A stretch of 47,447 nt of DNA from Caldilineaceae bacterium (GTDB taxonomy: Bacteria; Chloroflexota; Anaerolineae; Caldilineales; Caldilineaceae): assembly GCA_022821585.1 (NCBI GenBank), contig JAJEDI010000088.1, positions 1 through 47,447 of the forward strand. Direction: 5' to 3'. Position 1 is the stretch's first letter, and each line of letters opens with the position of its first letter. Position numbers and translations under genes: made by a program. Shown here piece after piece: positions 37,457 through 46,297 of the stretch. The notes under the pieces are model-generated. The model was given only the letters and a program-made list of their open reading frames with translations. It ran no database searches and was not told where the DNA came from.

Positions 37457-38518
37457 TCAGGTCGCAGATATCTCCACCGCCTCCCCCGTCTCCGCCGACC
37501 TGTACATCGCATCAGTAATCTGTTGCACCACTAGCGCCTGCTCCAGCGTCGTCTGGGGAGGACGGCCTGTGCGGACAGCGGTCGCGAAGTCCTCCAGCAG
37601 GCCGCGGTGGATGTCGCTGTAGGAATCGCTGCCCGACCACAACGTCCGGGAGACCGTTCCCTCGGCGCGGGTCGCCTCGAACTGCAGAATCTCCTTCTCC
37701 GGCGCCGGCGTCATCCGCAGGCGCAGCGAGCCGGTCTCCCCGATCACTTCCCAGGATGCCTCTGCCTGCGCGGCGGCGTACTCGCCGCGCTCATAGGTGA
37801 GCACGGCACCGTCCTCGCAGCGCACCAGCCCGGCGATGTGCGTCTCCCCGTCGGACCCCGGCGCAACCGTATCGGCGAAGATGGATGGTACGCGCCAGCT
37901 CTGCGCCAGGACCGTCTGCGGGCGCAGCCGCCAGCCGCTGATGCCCAGCAGATAGTCCAGATCGTAGCAGCCCCAGTTGACCAGGATGCCGCCGCCATTC
38001 AACTCGCGGCTGAGCCGCCAGGCCGGCGGGTGCGTATCCGGCGCCGGTGTCGCCGGGTGGATGGCGCGGCAGCGGAGAACACGCAGCGGGCCCAGCTTGC
38101 CCTGTGCGATCCAGTCGGCAACGATCCGGTTCGATTCCAGAAAGTGAAAGCGGGAAGAGCAGCAGGCCGCGACCCGGTCCCCCCGGACGGAGATGAGCTG
38201 GCGCACTTCGTCAGCGCTGCGGGCCACCGGCTTTTCCGTCAGCAGATGCTTGCCGGAGCGCAGGGCCTGCAAACCAAGTTCGATGCGGAAAGAGGCCGGC
38301 AGCGCCAGGACAACAGCCTCTACACGGGTATCGGTCAGCAGTTCTGCGCCGCTGTTGTAGACCGTCTCCACCTTGCGGGCGGCGGCAATCTTCTCCGCCA
38401 ACGCCCGCTGCACATCGGCGACGGCAACCAACTCGATCTGGTCGGAGGCCGCGGCAGCCTCGGCGTGGGCGGCGCCGATCGTACCGCAACCGATGATGCC
38501 GAGCTTCAGGGGTGTCAT
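37457..38518 (-). CDS. Gfo/Idh/MocA family oxidoreductase
   Basis: This encodes 353 residues. The N-terminal Rossmann fold starts LGIIGCGTIGAAHAEA, and the family signature EKPVA stands near residue 96. The C-terminal domain carries NGGGILVNWGCYDLDYLLG, the usual active-site helix. It is the first gene of a three-gene unit (38518-35047). A role in oxidising a sugar or inositol to a keto form is likely from context. Confidence 0.9.
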   Translation of the reverse strand: MTPLKLGIIGCGTIGAAHAEAAAASDQIELVAVADVQRALAEKIAAARKVETVYNSGAELLTDTRVEAVVLALPASFRIELGLQALRSGKHLLTEKPVARSADEVRQLISVRGDRVAACCSSRFHFLESNRIVADWIAQGKLGPLRVLRCRAIHPATPAPDTHPPAWRLSRELNGGGILVNWGCYDLDYLLGISGWRLRPQTVLAQSWRVPSIFADTVAPGSDGETHIAGLVRCEDGAVLTYERGEYAAAQAEASWEVIGETGSLRLRMTPAPEKEILQFEATRAEGTVSRTLWSGSDSYSDIHRGLLEDFATAVRTGRPPQTTLEQALVVQQITDAMYRSAETGEAVEISAT

Positions 38519-38534
38519 TCTCTCAGTTCCTTCA

Positions 38535-38543
38535 TGCTACAAT
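38535..38543 (+). promoter_or_regulatory. Extended -10 promoter of the methyltransferase gene
   Basis: TGCTACAAT lies 44 nt upstream of the ATG at 38587, in the 68-nt gap shared with the divergent oxidoreductase gene. An AAAGGA ribosome site stands 8 nt before the ATG. Confidence 0.55.
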
Positions 38544-38586
38544 TACAGATGACAGGATACACTCCCTCACGCAAAGGAACGTACAT

Positions 38587-39345
38587 ATGGACGCCCCCGC
38601 CCCATCCTGGCAAAGACTCTATGCCGATGAAGAGTTCAGTTGGATCTGGCCGCCCGCCTATGAACCGAATTCGAACCCACGCGAGTTGGAGCAGATTCTT
38701 TCTCTGCTGAGAGCGCAAAAAGGAGCACGGGTTCTTGACCTGGCCTGCGGGCTGGGATGGCTGACGATCCCGATGGCGCTGCGCGGCATTCAGGTGACCG
38801 GTTACGACCTCAGCGCAGCGATGCTGGCAGGCGCCCAGGAATCAGCCGGGCAAGCAGATGCGCACATCGAGTGGGTTCGCGGCGACATGCGCAGCCTGCC
38901 AGAGAACTGGACGGAAACCTTCGATTTCGTCACCCTTACACTCAGCGAGTTCGGATGCTTTCAGGATGAGGCGGACAACCAACAGGTACTCGCTGAAGTG
39001 GCGCGTGTCCTCAAAAGCGGCGGACGGTTTCTCCTCGACATTGTAGTGAACCGTGACGAGCTGATCCTGAATGGCGACCGCCACGACTGTCTTGACGGTG
39101 GTGAATTCTTCATCTCAGACAGGGGGAGCCTCGACATCCTGAGCGGAATCTACACCAGGGTTTTCCGCTGGGACCAACAGGGCCGGCGCCATGAAACAAC
39201 CTGGCAGATCCGGGCCTATACACCGCCGGAGGTCAAACGGATGCTGGACCAGGCCGGCTTCCAGGAATCGGCGGGCTACCGCAACTATGCCGGAGACAGC
39301 CTGACCCGGGACAGCGCCGGAATGGTGTTCCTGGCACAGAAGTAG
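38587..39345 (+). CDS. Class I SAM-dependent methyltransferase
   Basis: This encodes 252 residues. The SAM-binding motif is VLDLACGLGWLTIPMA, followed by VTGYDLSAAML and the motif VLKSGGRFLLDI. The fold is the standard class I (Methyltransf_11-like) type. The acceptor cannot be deduced. It is divergent from the sugar operon and convergent with the fucosidase unit, so it is likely autonomous. Confidence 0.85.
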   Translation: MDAPAPSWQRLYADEEFSWIWPPAYEPNSNPRELEQILSLLRAQKGARVLDLACGLGWLTIPMALRGIQVTGYDLSAAMLAGAQESAGQADAHIEWVRGDMRSLPENWTETFDFVTLTLSEFGCFQDEADNQQVLAEVARVLKSGGRFLLDIVVNRDELILNGDRHDCLDGGEFFISDRGSLDILSGIYTRVFRWDQQGRRHETTWQIRAYTPPEVKRMLDQAGFQESAGYRNYAGDSLTRDSAGMVFLAQK

Positions 39346-39361
39346 CTTGCCCTGCAAAACC

Positions 39362-40759
39362 CTATGTCCCTTCAGATACTGTTGTCAGTTCAGCTCCTGT
39401 AACGTCTTTGCGCATTCGCGTCCCATCGTAACCCAGCGCCGGACCGAGCACCGCCGTCGTCATGCCGGCGTGGTTTTCGCGGCCATGACCGCGTGCGATC
39501 GCGCTGACCGAGCGCGCCGAGCAGCCGTGGTCGCGACCGTCCGGGAAGGCCGCGCGCGCCAGGAGGAAGTAGGTGCGGGCCAGGTCCACGGCGCGTGCGT
39601 GCAGCGCGCTGTCCCCCTCGATCTCCGCGGCCACCGCCAGCGTGATCGGGTTGTGGCGCCGTTCGCGGCCGTCTTCGAGCCAGCGCGGCGCGTCGGAGCG
39701 TTTGCCCACGCCCGATGCGCGGCGGGCGGGACGTTTGTACTCTGTATTCAGGGCGACTTCGGTGATGTCGAAAGGGTCGAGTCCGGCGACAGCCTCCAAG
39801 ACCGCCTTGTCGTAGCGCCCGTCGCCGGTCCAGCGGCGATAGGCCCGCACGGCGTCAGCGGCCGCGCCGGCGTCCGGGTCGGTCAGCTGCGCGGCCAGCG
39901 GCTCCAGCAGCCGCTCGGCCGCCTGGCGGAAGCGCGGCGCACCGCTTTCCTGCCACAGGCGCAGGAATGTATTGACCGCGTCGGAGCCGAGCAGATTCTC
40001 CGCCCGGTCAACCTCCGCCTGCAGGTCGGGGGCCTCGCCCATGAAGGAGTAGTAGAGCGCTTTGTCTCCGGCGCTGAACTCGTACAGGACGCCGTCGGGG
40101 GTCAGAGCAATCGGCAGCGCGTCCCCGGCCAGAATGGCGTCCGCCCACTCGCCCGCGTAGGCCGTTGCCAGCTCGATATAGCGCTTCCTGGCTGTCTCCG
40201 CTTCCGGTTGCGACGCCGCCAGCAGGCAGATGTTGATGCCGCGCAGGTGGTCCGGCGTATTGAGCGCCATGCCCGGCTCCGTGCGCAGCCCGTCGGCGCC
40301 GAAGAAGAGCGAGTGGAAGCGCCGCCGGTCCCAATCGAACCAGTCCGGCGCCGCGTTCGACCAGTTGCCCATGTGCTCGGCGGCGTCGTCCAACTGCCGC
40401 GCCGTCTCGCGGTCGTCCGGCAGGATTCGCTGGACGGCCCCCAGGAACAGCTCATAGTGCTCGGTGCCGTGGTGCGCCTCCTGCATGCGCCAGTAGCCGT
40501 GCCGCCACTGCTGCGTCCGGGTGAAATAATCGCGAATGCGATCGCGTTTCTGTTGCAGAAAGCTCTGGATACGTTCATCCGCACCGGCGCGTAGGAGCGG
40601 CTCCCAGCCGGTGGTGTAGGTGCCCTGATCGTGGACGTCGGTGGCCGGCGCGTCCGCGTAGCGGTCGATGGCCTCGTATGCCCAGCGGCGCAGATCATCG
40701 AGGAAGCGCTGGCAGGCATGGGACAGGTCGTGGGAGGGCTCGATTTGACGCCTGTACAT
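39362..40759 (-). CDS. Unrecognised helix-rich protein paired with fucosidase
   Basis: This encodes 465 residues, with no signal peptide. It is dominated by helices with many Trp, Tyr and His residues (QWRHGYWRMQEAHHGTEHYELFLGA; MGNWSNAAPDWFDWDRRRFHS; NTPDHLRGINICLLAAS). This suggests an (alpha/alpha)6-type barrel as in some glycosidases, lyases and epimerases, but no family motif is certain. It starts 2 nt after the fucosidase stop, so translation is probably coupled and a joint role in glycan breakdown is likely. Confidence 0.65.
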   Translation of the reverse strand: MYRRQIEPSHDLSHACQRFLDDLRRWAYEAIDRYADAPATDVHDQGTYTTGWEPLLRAGADERIQSFLQQKRDRIRDYFTRTQQWRHGYWRMQEAHHGTEHYELFLGAVQRILPDDRETARQLDDAAEHMGNWSNAAPDWFDWDRRRFHSLFFGADGLRTEPGMALNTPDHLRGINICLLAASQPEAETARKRYIELATAYAGEWADAILAGDALPIALTPDGVLYEFSAGDKALYYSFMGEAPDLQAEVDRAENLLGSDAVNTFLRLWQESGAPRFRQAAERLLEPLAAQLTDPDAGAAADAVRAYRRWTGDGRYDKAVLEAVAGLDPFDITEVALNTEYKRPARRASGVGKRSDAPRWLEDGRERRHNPITLAVAAEIEGDSALHARAVDLARTYFLLARAAFPDGRDHGCSARSVSAIARGHGRENHAGMTTAVLGPALGYDGTRMRKDVTGAELTTVSEGT

Positions 40760-40761
40760 GG

Positions 40762-42165
40762 CTACCCCTGCAACGCAATCTTGAATGTATAAGCGTGATC
40801 GCAAGGGCGCTGGCCGGGTGTGCTGACCGTCAGCGCGTTCTCGTCCTGCTTCCACGCGACAGGCTCGTCGCTGCCGAGCATCGAAACGCCGCCGACTCGC
40901 CCGCCGAGCGACGAGCCGCTGCCCAGCGAGGTGATGGCGGCTTCGTTGCCGGGCCAGCCCAGTACGATGGCATAGAGGGCGTCGTCCTTCTGCGTGAAGC
41001 GCACGTCTTTGGCGGTGAAGGGCTGATTACTGCGCTCCGTCAGGTGCCCAACCACCACCTCCGTATCGCCCTCACCGAACCGCTCCCAGTGGCGCGTTCC
41101 GTAGATCGCCTCCCCGTTCACGTCCAGCCATGCGCCCAAATCCAGCAGCAGCTGGGTCGCCTGCGCGGGGATGACGCCGTCGGCGCGCGGGCCGACGTTC
41201 AGGAGCAGGTTGCCGTTCTTGCTGACGATGTCGACCAGGTCGTGAATGATCGTCGCGGGGCTCTTGAACTCGTCGTTTTCGATGTAGCTCCAGGCCTTGT
41301 AGCTGACCGCGGTGTCGGTCTGCCAGTAGTGCGGGCGGATGTCGTCGAGCTTGCCCCGTTCCACATCGTAGACGGCGACGCCGTCCGGGAACTTGTCCTT
41401 GTACTGGAGGACCGGCTCGCTGCCCCAATCCAGGGCGCGGTTGTAGTAGTAGGCGGCGACCTGCGGGCGGTAGGGCGCGAACTCATCGAAGTGCCAGCCG
41501 AAGTCGAACCAGAGCACGTCGGGCCGGAAATAGTCGATCATCTCGACCGTGCGTGCGTACCAGTTCTGCAGAAAGTCCCAGCTGGCGGGCGCGTCCTCCG
41601 GGTGCGGCGGGCAGTAGAGCTCCTCCAGGCCGGGATGCGTGGTGTCGAAGTCGTCGGCGTAGGTGTAATAGCGCCAGTTGTAGGCGCGGTGGCTGGATAC
41701 GCCGAACTTGAGGCCGGCCGCGCGGGTCTCCCGTTCCAGCTCCTTGCAGACGTCCCGCTTGGGCCCCATCTGGGCCGCGTTCCAGCGGGTATGGGTGCTG
41801 GCGTACATGGGGAAGCCGTCGTGGTGTTCGGCGACGGGCACGATGTAACGCGCGCCGGCCTTCCGGAACAGATCGAGCCACTGGGCCGGGTCCCAGTTTT
41901 CCGCTTTGAACAAGGGGATGAAATCCTTGTATCCGAACTTGGAGGGATGGCCCCAGGTCTCCGTGTGGTGCTGGTGGTAGTTCGGCCCCTTGCGCGAGAT
42001 CTCGTCGCGGTACATGAAGCGGGGGTACCATTCATTGTCGAAGGCGGGCACGGAGTAGGGGCCCCAGTGGATGAAGATGCCCAGTTTATCGTCCATAAAC
42101 CATTGGGGCACTTCATAGTTCTGCAGGGAGTCCCAGTTCGGTTCGTAGCGGAAATCCGTGGTCAT
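40762..42165 (-). CDS. Alpha-L-fucosidase (GH29)
   Basis: This encodes 467 residues. GH29 signatures are plain: LGIFIHWGPYSVPAF, ARYIVPVAEHHDGFPMY and the nucleophile D221 in LWFDFGWHF. Later NLLLNVGPRADG closes the barrel, and a C-terminal beta domain follows. It releases terminal L-fucose. No signal peptide is seen, so it acts in the cytoplasm on imported oligosaccharides. GGAG stands 7 nt before the ATG. Confidence 0.93.
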   Translation of the reverse strand: MTTDFRYEPNWDSLQNYEVPQWFMDDKLGIFIHWGPYSVPAFDNEWYPRFMYRDEISRKGPNYHQHHTETWGHPSKFGYKDFIPLFKAENWDPAQWLDLFRKAGARYIVPVAEHHDGFPMYASTHTRWNAAQMGPKRDVCKELERETRAAGLKFGVSSHRAYNWRYYTYADDFDTTHPGLEELYCPPHPEDAPASWDFLQNWYARTVEMIDYFRPDVLWFDFGWHFDEFAPYRPQVAAYYYNRALDWGSEPVLQYKDKFPDGVAVYDVERGKLDDIRPHYWQTDTAVSYKAWSYIENDEFKSPATIIHDLVDIVSKNGNLLLNVGPRADGVIPAQATQLLLDLGAWLDVNGEAIYGTRHWERFGEGDTEVVVGHLTERSNQPFTAKDVRFTQKDDALYAIVLGWPGNEAAITSLGSGSSLGGRVGGVSMLGSDEPVAWKQDENALTVSTPGQRPCDHAYTFKIALQG

Positions 42166-42291
42166 TGCATGGCTCCGTAGGGGTTGATGGCGCGCGGCAA
42201 CCTGTTGTTTGCCGTTATCTTGATCGGGATGCAGTCGAGGGTTGGTTCAATGCGCTACGGCTTCACCTGATGAGGGCTGGTGTTCCACGGC

Positions 42292-42320
42292 AGTATAGAG
42301 GGGTACGCCCGTCGTGTCCA
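42292..42320 (-). promoter_or_regulatory. Sigma-70 promoter of the fucosidase operon
   Basis: On the minus strand TGGACA (42315-42320), a 17-nt spacer and TATACT (42292-42297) precede the fucosidase ATG by about 125 nt. Confidence 0.6.
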
Positions 42321-42449
42321 ATCCATGCGGGCTATGGGTGCATCCCAATCTGGGGGCGAACTTTCGTATGCCACTGGGAGCAACCAGGCCACGGTCGGGT
42401 CCGGTTCAAATCTCCGGCAGACGAAGCGCCGCCCCTGACCCCTGTTCCC

Positions 42450-42640
42450 TGATTTTCTGGGCGGTCGGCCGCAAGCGGCCTCCCTTGTGCGGGGGCTCCG
42501 CCCCCGCAACGCCCCTTCCTACAACATGCCTCGTCGACCTGGTGTCGACATTGGTGACAGGTGCCTATTCGAAAGAGTCCCGCCAGATCACGTCCCGCCA
42601 GTCCTATCAAGTCCCCGTAGGTGCCGGCCTTGTGCCTGCC
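42450..42640 (+). repeat. Interspersed repeat, copy C (shortened)
   Basis: It is collinear with copy B (inverted) and with the first half of copy A, and includes the hairpin GCGGGGGC (42489-42496) / GCCCCCGC (42500-42507) and the GTCGACC/GTGTCGAC and CCGGCCTTGTGCCTGCCCT blocks. The second half seen in copies A and B is missing. An outlying GGGTGCATCCC near 42331 resembles the far end of the other copies. Together these fill the gene-free gap 42166-42693. Confidence 0.75.
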
Positions 42641-42693
42641 CTTCCCCGCCTCCAAATTGGACTGCACCTTGGGCTATTCTTCGACTGTTCGGG

Positions 42694-43077
42694 TCACAGT
42701 TTATGCAACTGACCGGCCAGCAGGATGCCGAGCGCGGCGCAGAGGAGGCTGAGGCCGTTGTTGGCGAGGATATTGACCAGACCGGCCCCGACGCGGCCGT
42801 TCTGCCAGAGGTCGATGCTCTCGACGGCGAAGGTGGAGAAGGTGGTGAAGGAGCCGAGGAAGCCGACAAACAGCAGCAGCCGCAACTGCGGTGACAGGGA
42901 GAGATAGTGGGAGGCGGCCGCCATGAGGAAGCCGAGCAGCAGGCTGCCGACGGCATTGACGGTCAACGTTCCATAGGGGAAGGCCGGCCCCAGCTTCGCT
43001 GCCAGCCACAGGCTGACGAAGTAGCGGGCGTTGGCGCCCAGCACCGCGCCCAGGCCGATCCATAGAACGTTCGCCAT
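42694..43077 (-). CDS. crcB: Fluoride channel CrcB/Fluc
   Basis: This encodes 127 residues with four membrane segments. Family motifs are GAVLGANARYFVS, GTLTVNAVGSLLLGF and GFLGSFTTFSTFAVE (the Phe-box and TFSTF). The protein forms a dual-topology dimer exporting fluoride. Only one copy is seen here, consistent with the homodimer type. No fluoride riboswitch is recognisable in the short upstream gap. Confidence 0.93.
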   Translation of the reverse strand: MANVLWIGLGAVLGANARYFVSLWLAAKLGPAFPYGTLTVNAVGSLLLGFLMAAASHYLSLSPQLRLLLFVGFLGSFTTFSTFAVESIDLWQNGRVGAGLVNILANNGLSLLCAALGILLAGQLHKL

Positions 43078-43127
43078 TGCTCAGCTCGCCTGCGTGCCCG
43101 TTGCCGATTCCTGCGCCCGCGCGGTGC

Positions 43128-44678
43128 TCACTCGGTCTGGCGCGCTGCACGTAGCGGCGGCCGGCTCGCCAGCGGCCCGATCCAATCGTTGAACAGCACG
43201 TCCGCGACCTCCGGGTCGACCCCGCGCAACGCCGTCAGCATATCCGCGGGCGTTATGATCTTGTACTGATAGTCGGCCAGATAGTTTTGGAGAAACTGCT
43301 TGAATGCCCGCTCTCCCAGCGTGCGGCGTATGGCGGAGAAAAAGAGCGCGCCCTTGCCGTAGACGATTCCCTCGTAAATCCTTCCGTCTGCGAAGGCGGT
43401 CACCGGTTGCGCCAGCGCCGCGTCCTCTTCGCGGCTGATCAGCCCGTCGACGACCGCCTGCCAGCGGCGGTATTCCAGGATGTCGGCCGCGTCCGGACCG
43501 TGCACCGCCTCATAGTAGATGCGGCTGGAGTATTCGGCCAGCCCCTCATCAACCCAGGGCTGGTTGACCGGATCGTTGTGGACAAGCTGGTACCACCACT
43601 GATGCGCGACTTCGTGGACCGCCCGGATCTCCAGTTGGTCCCGGTAGCGGTCATACAGCTGTACGCCCAATAGGAAGACCTGCGGGTACTCCATCCCCCG
43701 GAAGCTGATCGGCGCCGACGCCACGCGCAGGTCCGGGTAGGGATAAGGCCCAAACCAGTCGCTGTACACCCGCAGCGCGGCCGCGGTGTGCTGCAGAACG
43801 GCCCGCCCCGCCTCTTCATGCTCCGGCAGCCAGTAGCTGGTGACGCGTGTGCCGTATGCGTCCAGGCTGTCGGACTGGAAGCGGTCGCTCATGTGGACGA
43901 AGAACTCGCGCGACAGCTCCGTCTCCCACCGGTGTTGGATATGCTGCTCACCGATGACTGTGGAGGTGATCAACTGGCCGCTGGCCACGGGGATCTGATC
44001 GATGGGGAGGGTGCCGGTAACGACGAACTGGGAGATGTAGTTGAAGGCCGCGTCCCCGCGGCTGGTACCCCGCTCCAGCCACCAGCGTCCGCTGGCCGCG
44101 GTCGGCCCCGGCAGGTAGACGGCGAGCGAGGGGTAAAAGAGCGGCAGGCTCAGGAACTCCTGGCTGAGGCCGAAGAGACGGTAGGCCCCCGTCGTATCCG
44201 CGCCCCAATGCGGGATGCGCAGCTGCCAGCTCAGGTAGACATTTGTTGTCTGCCCGCGTAGCAGCGCCCGCGGCAGGTCCACCCGTATGGCCGTGTTCTG
44301 CTCCAGATAGACGAAGGGCGCGGTGCTGCCCTCGACCGTCACGTTCTGAATGCTGAACTCGCCGCCGTAGTGGGGCAACGCCGGGTAGAGGCGAAAGACC
44401 AGGTGCGTCCAGGGGTCGTCGCTGGTGTTGGGGACGCGCACACGGGCCGACCCTTGCAGAAAGATGAGATCGTCGCTGAGGGAGAACTCGATTTCATAAT
44501 GCGGCATGGCGCCGAGCGCGGCCAGCGGGTCTTCTTCTTCCACGGTCGAGGGGCGGATTCCGCTGCAGGCGGCCAGCAGGATCATCAGCAACAGAAGGCC
44601 GAACCCCAGCGCGCCGTACGCGGGGTGGGCGATTCGCGTCGCTCTTCTCTTCACGCTCTCCTCAGCGTTTGGAGGCAT
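43128..44678 (-). CDS. M1-family metallopeptidase, lipoprotein
   Basis: This encodes 516 residues. A signal with lipobox LLAAC lies near residue 37. The M1 zinc site is VHEVAHQWW with the downstream Glu in WVDEGLAEYSS, and FRGMEYP replaces the usual GAMEN exopeptidase motif. The N-terminal beta domain is present, but the C-terminal helical domain of aminopeptidase N is shortened. It probably trims peptides outside the cell membrane. The start is uncertain: a GTG at 44654 preceded by GAGGAG is a rival to the ATG at 44678. Confidence 0.88.
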   Translation of the reverse strand: MPPNAEESVKRRATRIAHPAYGALGFGLLLLMILLAACSGIRPSTVEEEDPLAALGAMPHYEIEFSLSDDLIFLQGSARVRVPNTSDDPWTHLVFRLYPALPHYGGEFSIQNVTVEGSTAPFVYLEQNTAIRVDLPRALLRGQTTNVYLSWQLRIPHWGADTTGAYRLFGLSQEFLSLPLFYPSLAVYLPGPTAASGRWWLERGTSRGDAAFNYISQFVVTGTLPIDQIPVASGQLITSTVIGEQHIQHRWETELSREFFVHMSDRFQSDSLDAYGTRVTSYWLPEHEEAGRAVLQHTAAALRVYSDWFGPYPYPDLRVASAPISFRGMEYPQVFLLGVQLYDRYRDQLEIRAVHEVAHQWWYQLVHNDPVNQPWVDEGLAEYSSRIYYEAVHGPDAADILEYRRWQAVVDGLISREEDAALAQPVTAFADGRIYEGIVYGKGALFFSAIRRTLGERAFKQFLQNYLADYQYKIITPADMLTALRGVDPEVADVLFNDWIGPLASRPPLRAARQTE

Positions 44679-44871
44679 CTGCGATACCACGGGAAACGTT
44701 GCGTGTATAACGGGTGCGCTGCCGTTCTGAAATTGGAGCGCTTGTGTCGACCTGAGCCACCAGCTTCTTGGGGGTATGCAAAACTGAGACACCATGTGGC
44801 AGGAAAGGCAACGCCTAGTCTAATCTAATCATAACATAGTCGGATAGTGCAAGGTAAAATATGCACGAATG
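44679..44871. other. Gene-free divergent leader, nothing further recognised
   Basis: This stretch separates the divergent M1 peptidase and NurA genes and ends at the promoter at 44872. No minus-strand promoter could be assigned with confidence, and no ORF here resembles a known protein. Confidence 0.4.
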
Positions 44872-44880
44872 TGCTATAAT
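44872..44880 (+). promoter_or_regulatory. Extended -10 promoter of the NurA gene
   Basis: TGCTATAAT, a perfect extended -10, lies about 100 nt before the ATG at 44980. No good -35 is present. The region upstream is locally AT-rich. Confidence 0.6.
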
Positions 44881-44979
44881 GTCAATGTCTGTGCTGGAGA
44901 CTTTTGTAGTAGAAGTCCGTCTGTATGCGACACGCGGGGCAGAAGAGCCGATGTCCATATCTTGTTGAGGTGACACTGA

Positions 44980-46194
44980 ATGTTTGTACGAAGCGCGGCG
45001 GCCGCTGCGTTGGACCGGAAGAAGGGGCTGTTCTCTGCTTACGACCACGAACGGCGGGAGGAGCAGCGACGCATGAAGGGCTGGCTGGAGGAGTTGAAGA
45101 TCGACTCAGCCGCTTCCCTGAACCGCAAACTCGACGACGCCATCGATAGTGCCTGGCCCGGCGCACTGCCCACGGCGGAGTTCGACCGCGCAGATGGCAT
45201 GCGCATCCCGCTGGGCGCGGCCTGGCAGAACCGTGAGCAGGCCCGTCGTTGGGCGCTGGACGTCCTCGAAGGCCGGCCGGTGCTGGCCGTGGACGGTAGT
45301 CAGATCGTACCGACTACCGACTATGCCCCTCCGATGGGCGCGGTGCAGATCGGCTGGTTCTTCAATGACCGCGGCCCGGCGGCCAACGGAGACGATACCG
45401 GACGCTATGAAAAGGATATCGCCTTCGAGGTGCTGGCCCCGGACGAGCTGCTCGACTCGGGCGGCGACGACGGCGTGTTCCCCAACTGGCGCGTGAACCA
45501 GGAGCGCTTCGTCCTGGAGTGCGCCAAACTGTGTGAGTTCATGGAGAGCTGTGCGGGGCGGCCGTTTGAGCGCAGGCCGGTCTGTTTCCTGGACGGTTCG
45601 CTGATCATTTCCTTCGCCGGGCAGCTGCGCGCCGGGCGTGAGCACGGCTATATCCAGGCGGTGCAGGCGTTGCTGGCCTGCTCGGAGCGTACGCGTACGC
45701 CCTTGGTCGGTTATGTGGACAACACATACAGCCGCGACCTCGTCACCCTGCTGGCGGCGCTGCACGGCCTGCCGGCGCCGGCACACATCAACGACGCGTA
45801 CCTGCTGCGGGAAACGCTGTTCAGCTGGGGTGATCGCAGCCCGTTCTGGATATGCGCACGCCCGGACCGCCTTAGCGATGCAGGCCGCGCCGACTTTTAT
45901 AAGCAGGTCTGTTTCTGCCTGGCGCGGCTGAGCATGGAGAACCCGCCGGCGCGGCTGGAGATACCGCGCTGGCTGCTGGAGTCGGGCCGCGCCGACGAGA
46001 TCGTGGCTGTCGTCCTCGCCGAGGCGGTTGTGGGCAGCGGCTATCCGTACGTGTTGGAGGCGGCAGACGTCACCGCGGTCATTCAGCAGCAGGACCGCCA
46101 GCGCTTTTACCGGCTCTACCAGGATTTTCTGCAGGAGCAGGGCCTGGCGATGACCGTTACGCGCAAGCAGCGCAGTAAGCAGTTGCGGCGGTGA
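44980..46194 (+). CDS. NurA domain nuclease
   Basis: This encodes 404 residues. NurA motifs are VLAVDGSQIVP (metal Asp), VCFLDGSLIISF (second Asp strand), LVGYVDNTYSRDL and the C-terminal PYVLEAADVTAVI. A long N-terminal helical region precedes the core. NurA resects DNA ends together with the HerA translocase in archaea and some bacteria. No herA is adjacent, so a partner must lie elsewhere or the protein acts alone. GAGGTGA stands 5 nt before the ATG. Confidence 0.83.
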   Translation: MFVRSAAAAALDRKKGLFSAYDHERREEQRRMKGWLEELKIDSAASLNRKLDDAIDSAWPGALPTAEFDRADGMRIPLGAAWQNREQARRWALDVLEGRPVLAVDGSQIVPTTDYAPPMGAVQIGWFFNDRGPAANGDDTGRYEKDIAFEVLAPDELLDSGGDDGVFPNWRVNQERFVLECAKLCEFMESCAGRPFERRPVCFLDGSLIISFAGQLRAGREHGYIQAVQALLACSERTRTPLVGYVDNTYSRDLVTLLAALHGLPAPAHINDAYLLRETLFSWGDRSPFWICARPDRLSDAGRADFYKQVCFCLARLSMENPPARLEIPRWLLESGRADEIVAVVLAEAVVGSGYPYVLEAADVTAVIQQQDRQRFYRLYQDFLQEQGLAMTVTRKQRSKQLRR

Positions 46195-46297
46195 CGGCAG
46201 TGGTCAGTAGCCAGTGGTCAGTGAGTGGGCAGGTCATTGGCGCGGAGAAGGTTTGCATTATCGTAATCTCTACATCGCAGAACTTACGGAGTAGACA

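Noticed and set aside
42405..42430. tRNA T-loop-like GGTTCAAATC
   Set aside because: The flanking bases do not form a T-stem, and no acceptor or anticodon stem can be built.
43078..43127. Fluoride riboswitch upstream of crcB
   Set aside because: The 50-nt gap is too short and lacks the conserved fluoride-aptamer sequence.
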